NCBI RefSeq assembly: GCF_023702635.1
Contig: NZ_CP098455.1
Coordinates: 3,410,001-3,474,000 of the forward strand
Direction of reading: 5' to 3'
From: Spongiibacter taiwanensis
GTDB lineage: Bacteria > Pseudomonadota > Gammaproteobacteria > Pseudomonadales > Spongiibacteraceae
DNA length: 64,000 nucleotides
Shown: one piece after another, positions 63,285-64,000 of the stretch
How positions within the stretch are numbered: position 1 is the first letter of the stretch
Layout: every line of letters begins with the position of its first letter
Notes under the pieces: generated by a model
Database searches by the model: none
The model's input: only the letters and a program-made list of their open reading frames with translations
Told to the model about the DNA's origin: nothing
Translations under genes and position numbers: made by a program

Positions 63285-64000
63285 ATGTCACAAGTAAGCA
63301 TGCGCGAAATGTTGCAGGCTGGCGTTCACTTTGGACACCAGACCCGCTACTGGAACCCCAAGATGGCACCCTTTATTTTTGGTGCCCGCAACAAGATTCA
63401 CATTATCAACCTCGAGCACAGCGTCCCCGCGATGAACCGTGCTCTGGACGCCATCGCTAAAATGGCGGCCAACAAAAACAAGATTCTGTTTGTTGGTACC
63501 AAGCGTGCCGCTGGCAAAATTGTTGCCGAGCAAGCGACTCGCGCGGGTATGCCCTACGTCAGCCACCGTTGGCTGGGCGGCATGCTGACCAACTACAAAA
63601 CCATTCGTCAGTCTGTTCGTCGTCTGCGTGAGCTCGAGACCCAGAGCCAGGACGGTACTTTCGACAAGCTGACCAAGAAAGAAGCCCTGATGCGTCGCCG
63701 GGATATGGACAAGCTCGAGCGTTCCATTGGTGGTATCAAGGATATGGCTGGTCTGCCTGACGCGCTGTTTGTTATTGACGTTGATCACGAGCGCATCGCA
63801 ATCCAGGAAGCCAACAAGCTGGGTATCCCGGTCTTTGGTGTAGTTGACACCAACAGCGATCCCCAGGGTGTTGACTACGTTATCCCCGGTAACGACGACG
63901 CCATTCGCGCGATCAAACTGTACGTTAGCGCCGTTGCTGACACTGTACTGGCTGCTGCTTCTAACGAAGTGCCGGTGAAGGACGAGTTTGTCGAAGTCAG
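63285..64000 (+). CDS. rpsB: 30S ribosomal protein S2, 3' end cut by window edge
   Basis: 238 residues visible of a protein of about 250, starting [27 protein letters not shown]-type and including [16 protein letters not shown] and [12 protein letters not shown] 63285 follows AAGGA. tsf would be expected next. Confidence 0.97.
   Translation, partial: MSQVSMREMLQAGVHFGHQTRYWNPKMAPFIFGARNKIHIINLEHSVPAMNRALDAIAKMAANKNKILFVGTKRAAGKIVAEQATRAGMPYVSHRWLGGMLTNYKTIRQSVRRLRELETQSQDGTFDKLTKKEALMRRRDMDKLERSIGGIKDMAGLPDALFVIDVDHERIAIQEANKLGIPVFGVVDTNSDPQGVDYVIPGNDDAIRAIKLYVSAVADTVLAAASNEVPVKDEFVEV

Noticed and set aside
1-64000. tRNA, rRNA or CRISPR arrays
   Set aside because: No cloverleaf-like, rRNA-like or regularly spaced repeat sequence was recognised anywhere in the window on reading.

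Overview
The window reads as chromosome from a marine-type gammaproteobacterium. The gene order rpsB-map-glnD-dapC-nth-arsC-dapD, the enterobacterial-type (BcsE/F/G, BcsR/Q) cellulose operon, a wax ester synthase and several acyl-CoA genes fit a heterotroph of the Cellvibrionales/Spongiibacteraceae kind, but this placement is inference from gene content, not from a marker phylogeny. Coding density is high, most genes sit in tightly overlapping operons, and non-ATG starts (GTG, TTG) are frequent. No rRNA, tRNA, CRISPR array or complete insertion sequence was found.

Layout. 1-2.2 kb: an edge-truncated 2Fe-2S ferredoxin/flavin reductase, a SAM methyltransferase and a double TM2-domain membrane protein. 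2.2-18.2 kb: a complete cellulose secretion locus in two divergent arms. The minus arm is bcsE-bcsF-bcsG-bcsG2 with two tandem bcsG paralogues. The plus arm is bcsR-bcsQ-bcsA-bcsB-bcsZ-bcsC. A 25-bp interrupted palindrome lies between the arms. 18.2-26.1 kb: a GT-B glycosyltransferase, an amidohydrolase, two cobalamin genes (cbiB, cobC/cobD-type aminotransferase), tfoX-like, bolA, trhO and a WS/DGAT acyltransferase. 26.2-32.5 kb: a minus-strand iron-type operon (imelysin, di-heme DUF1111 protein, second imelysin, DUF1513 protein, multicopper oxidase) whose promoter carries a Fur-like box. 32.6-41 kb: CitE-like lyase, YheT hydrolase, enoyl-CoA hydratase, acyl-CoA dehydrogenase, thioesterase-trmH, a LysR regulator divergent from cysC-sat, and a strong terminator.

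41.2-51.2 kb: a TetR-controlled catabolic cluster that looks more AT-rich than its surroundings and contains a 177-bp MITE-like element. It encodes a cytochrome P450, an acyl-CoA dehydrogenase of ACAD10/11 type, an APH-fold kinase, an aldehyde dehydrogenase, a zinc alcohol dehydrogenase, an acyl-CoA synthetase and an enoyl-CoA hydratase. The kinase/ACAD pair suggests removal of a hydroxyl group from a hydroxyacyl-CoA by phosphorylation and elimination, fed by P450/alcohol/aldehyde oxidation. This is the best candidate in the window for a poorly described system; substrate and route are inference.

51.4-56.1 kb: a glyoxalase-fold protein, YaeQ, and an overlapping perM-like/amidoligase/peptidase C26/yqaA operon, then a small PLDc_N membrane protein. 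56.2-64 kb: lysine/peptidoglycan precursor and nitrogen-control housekeeping genes (dapD, arsC-like, nth, dapC, glnD, map) divergent from rpsB, which runs off the right edge.
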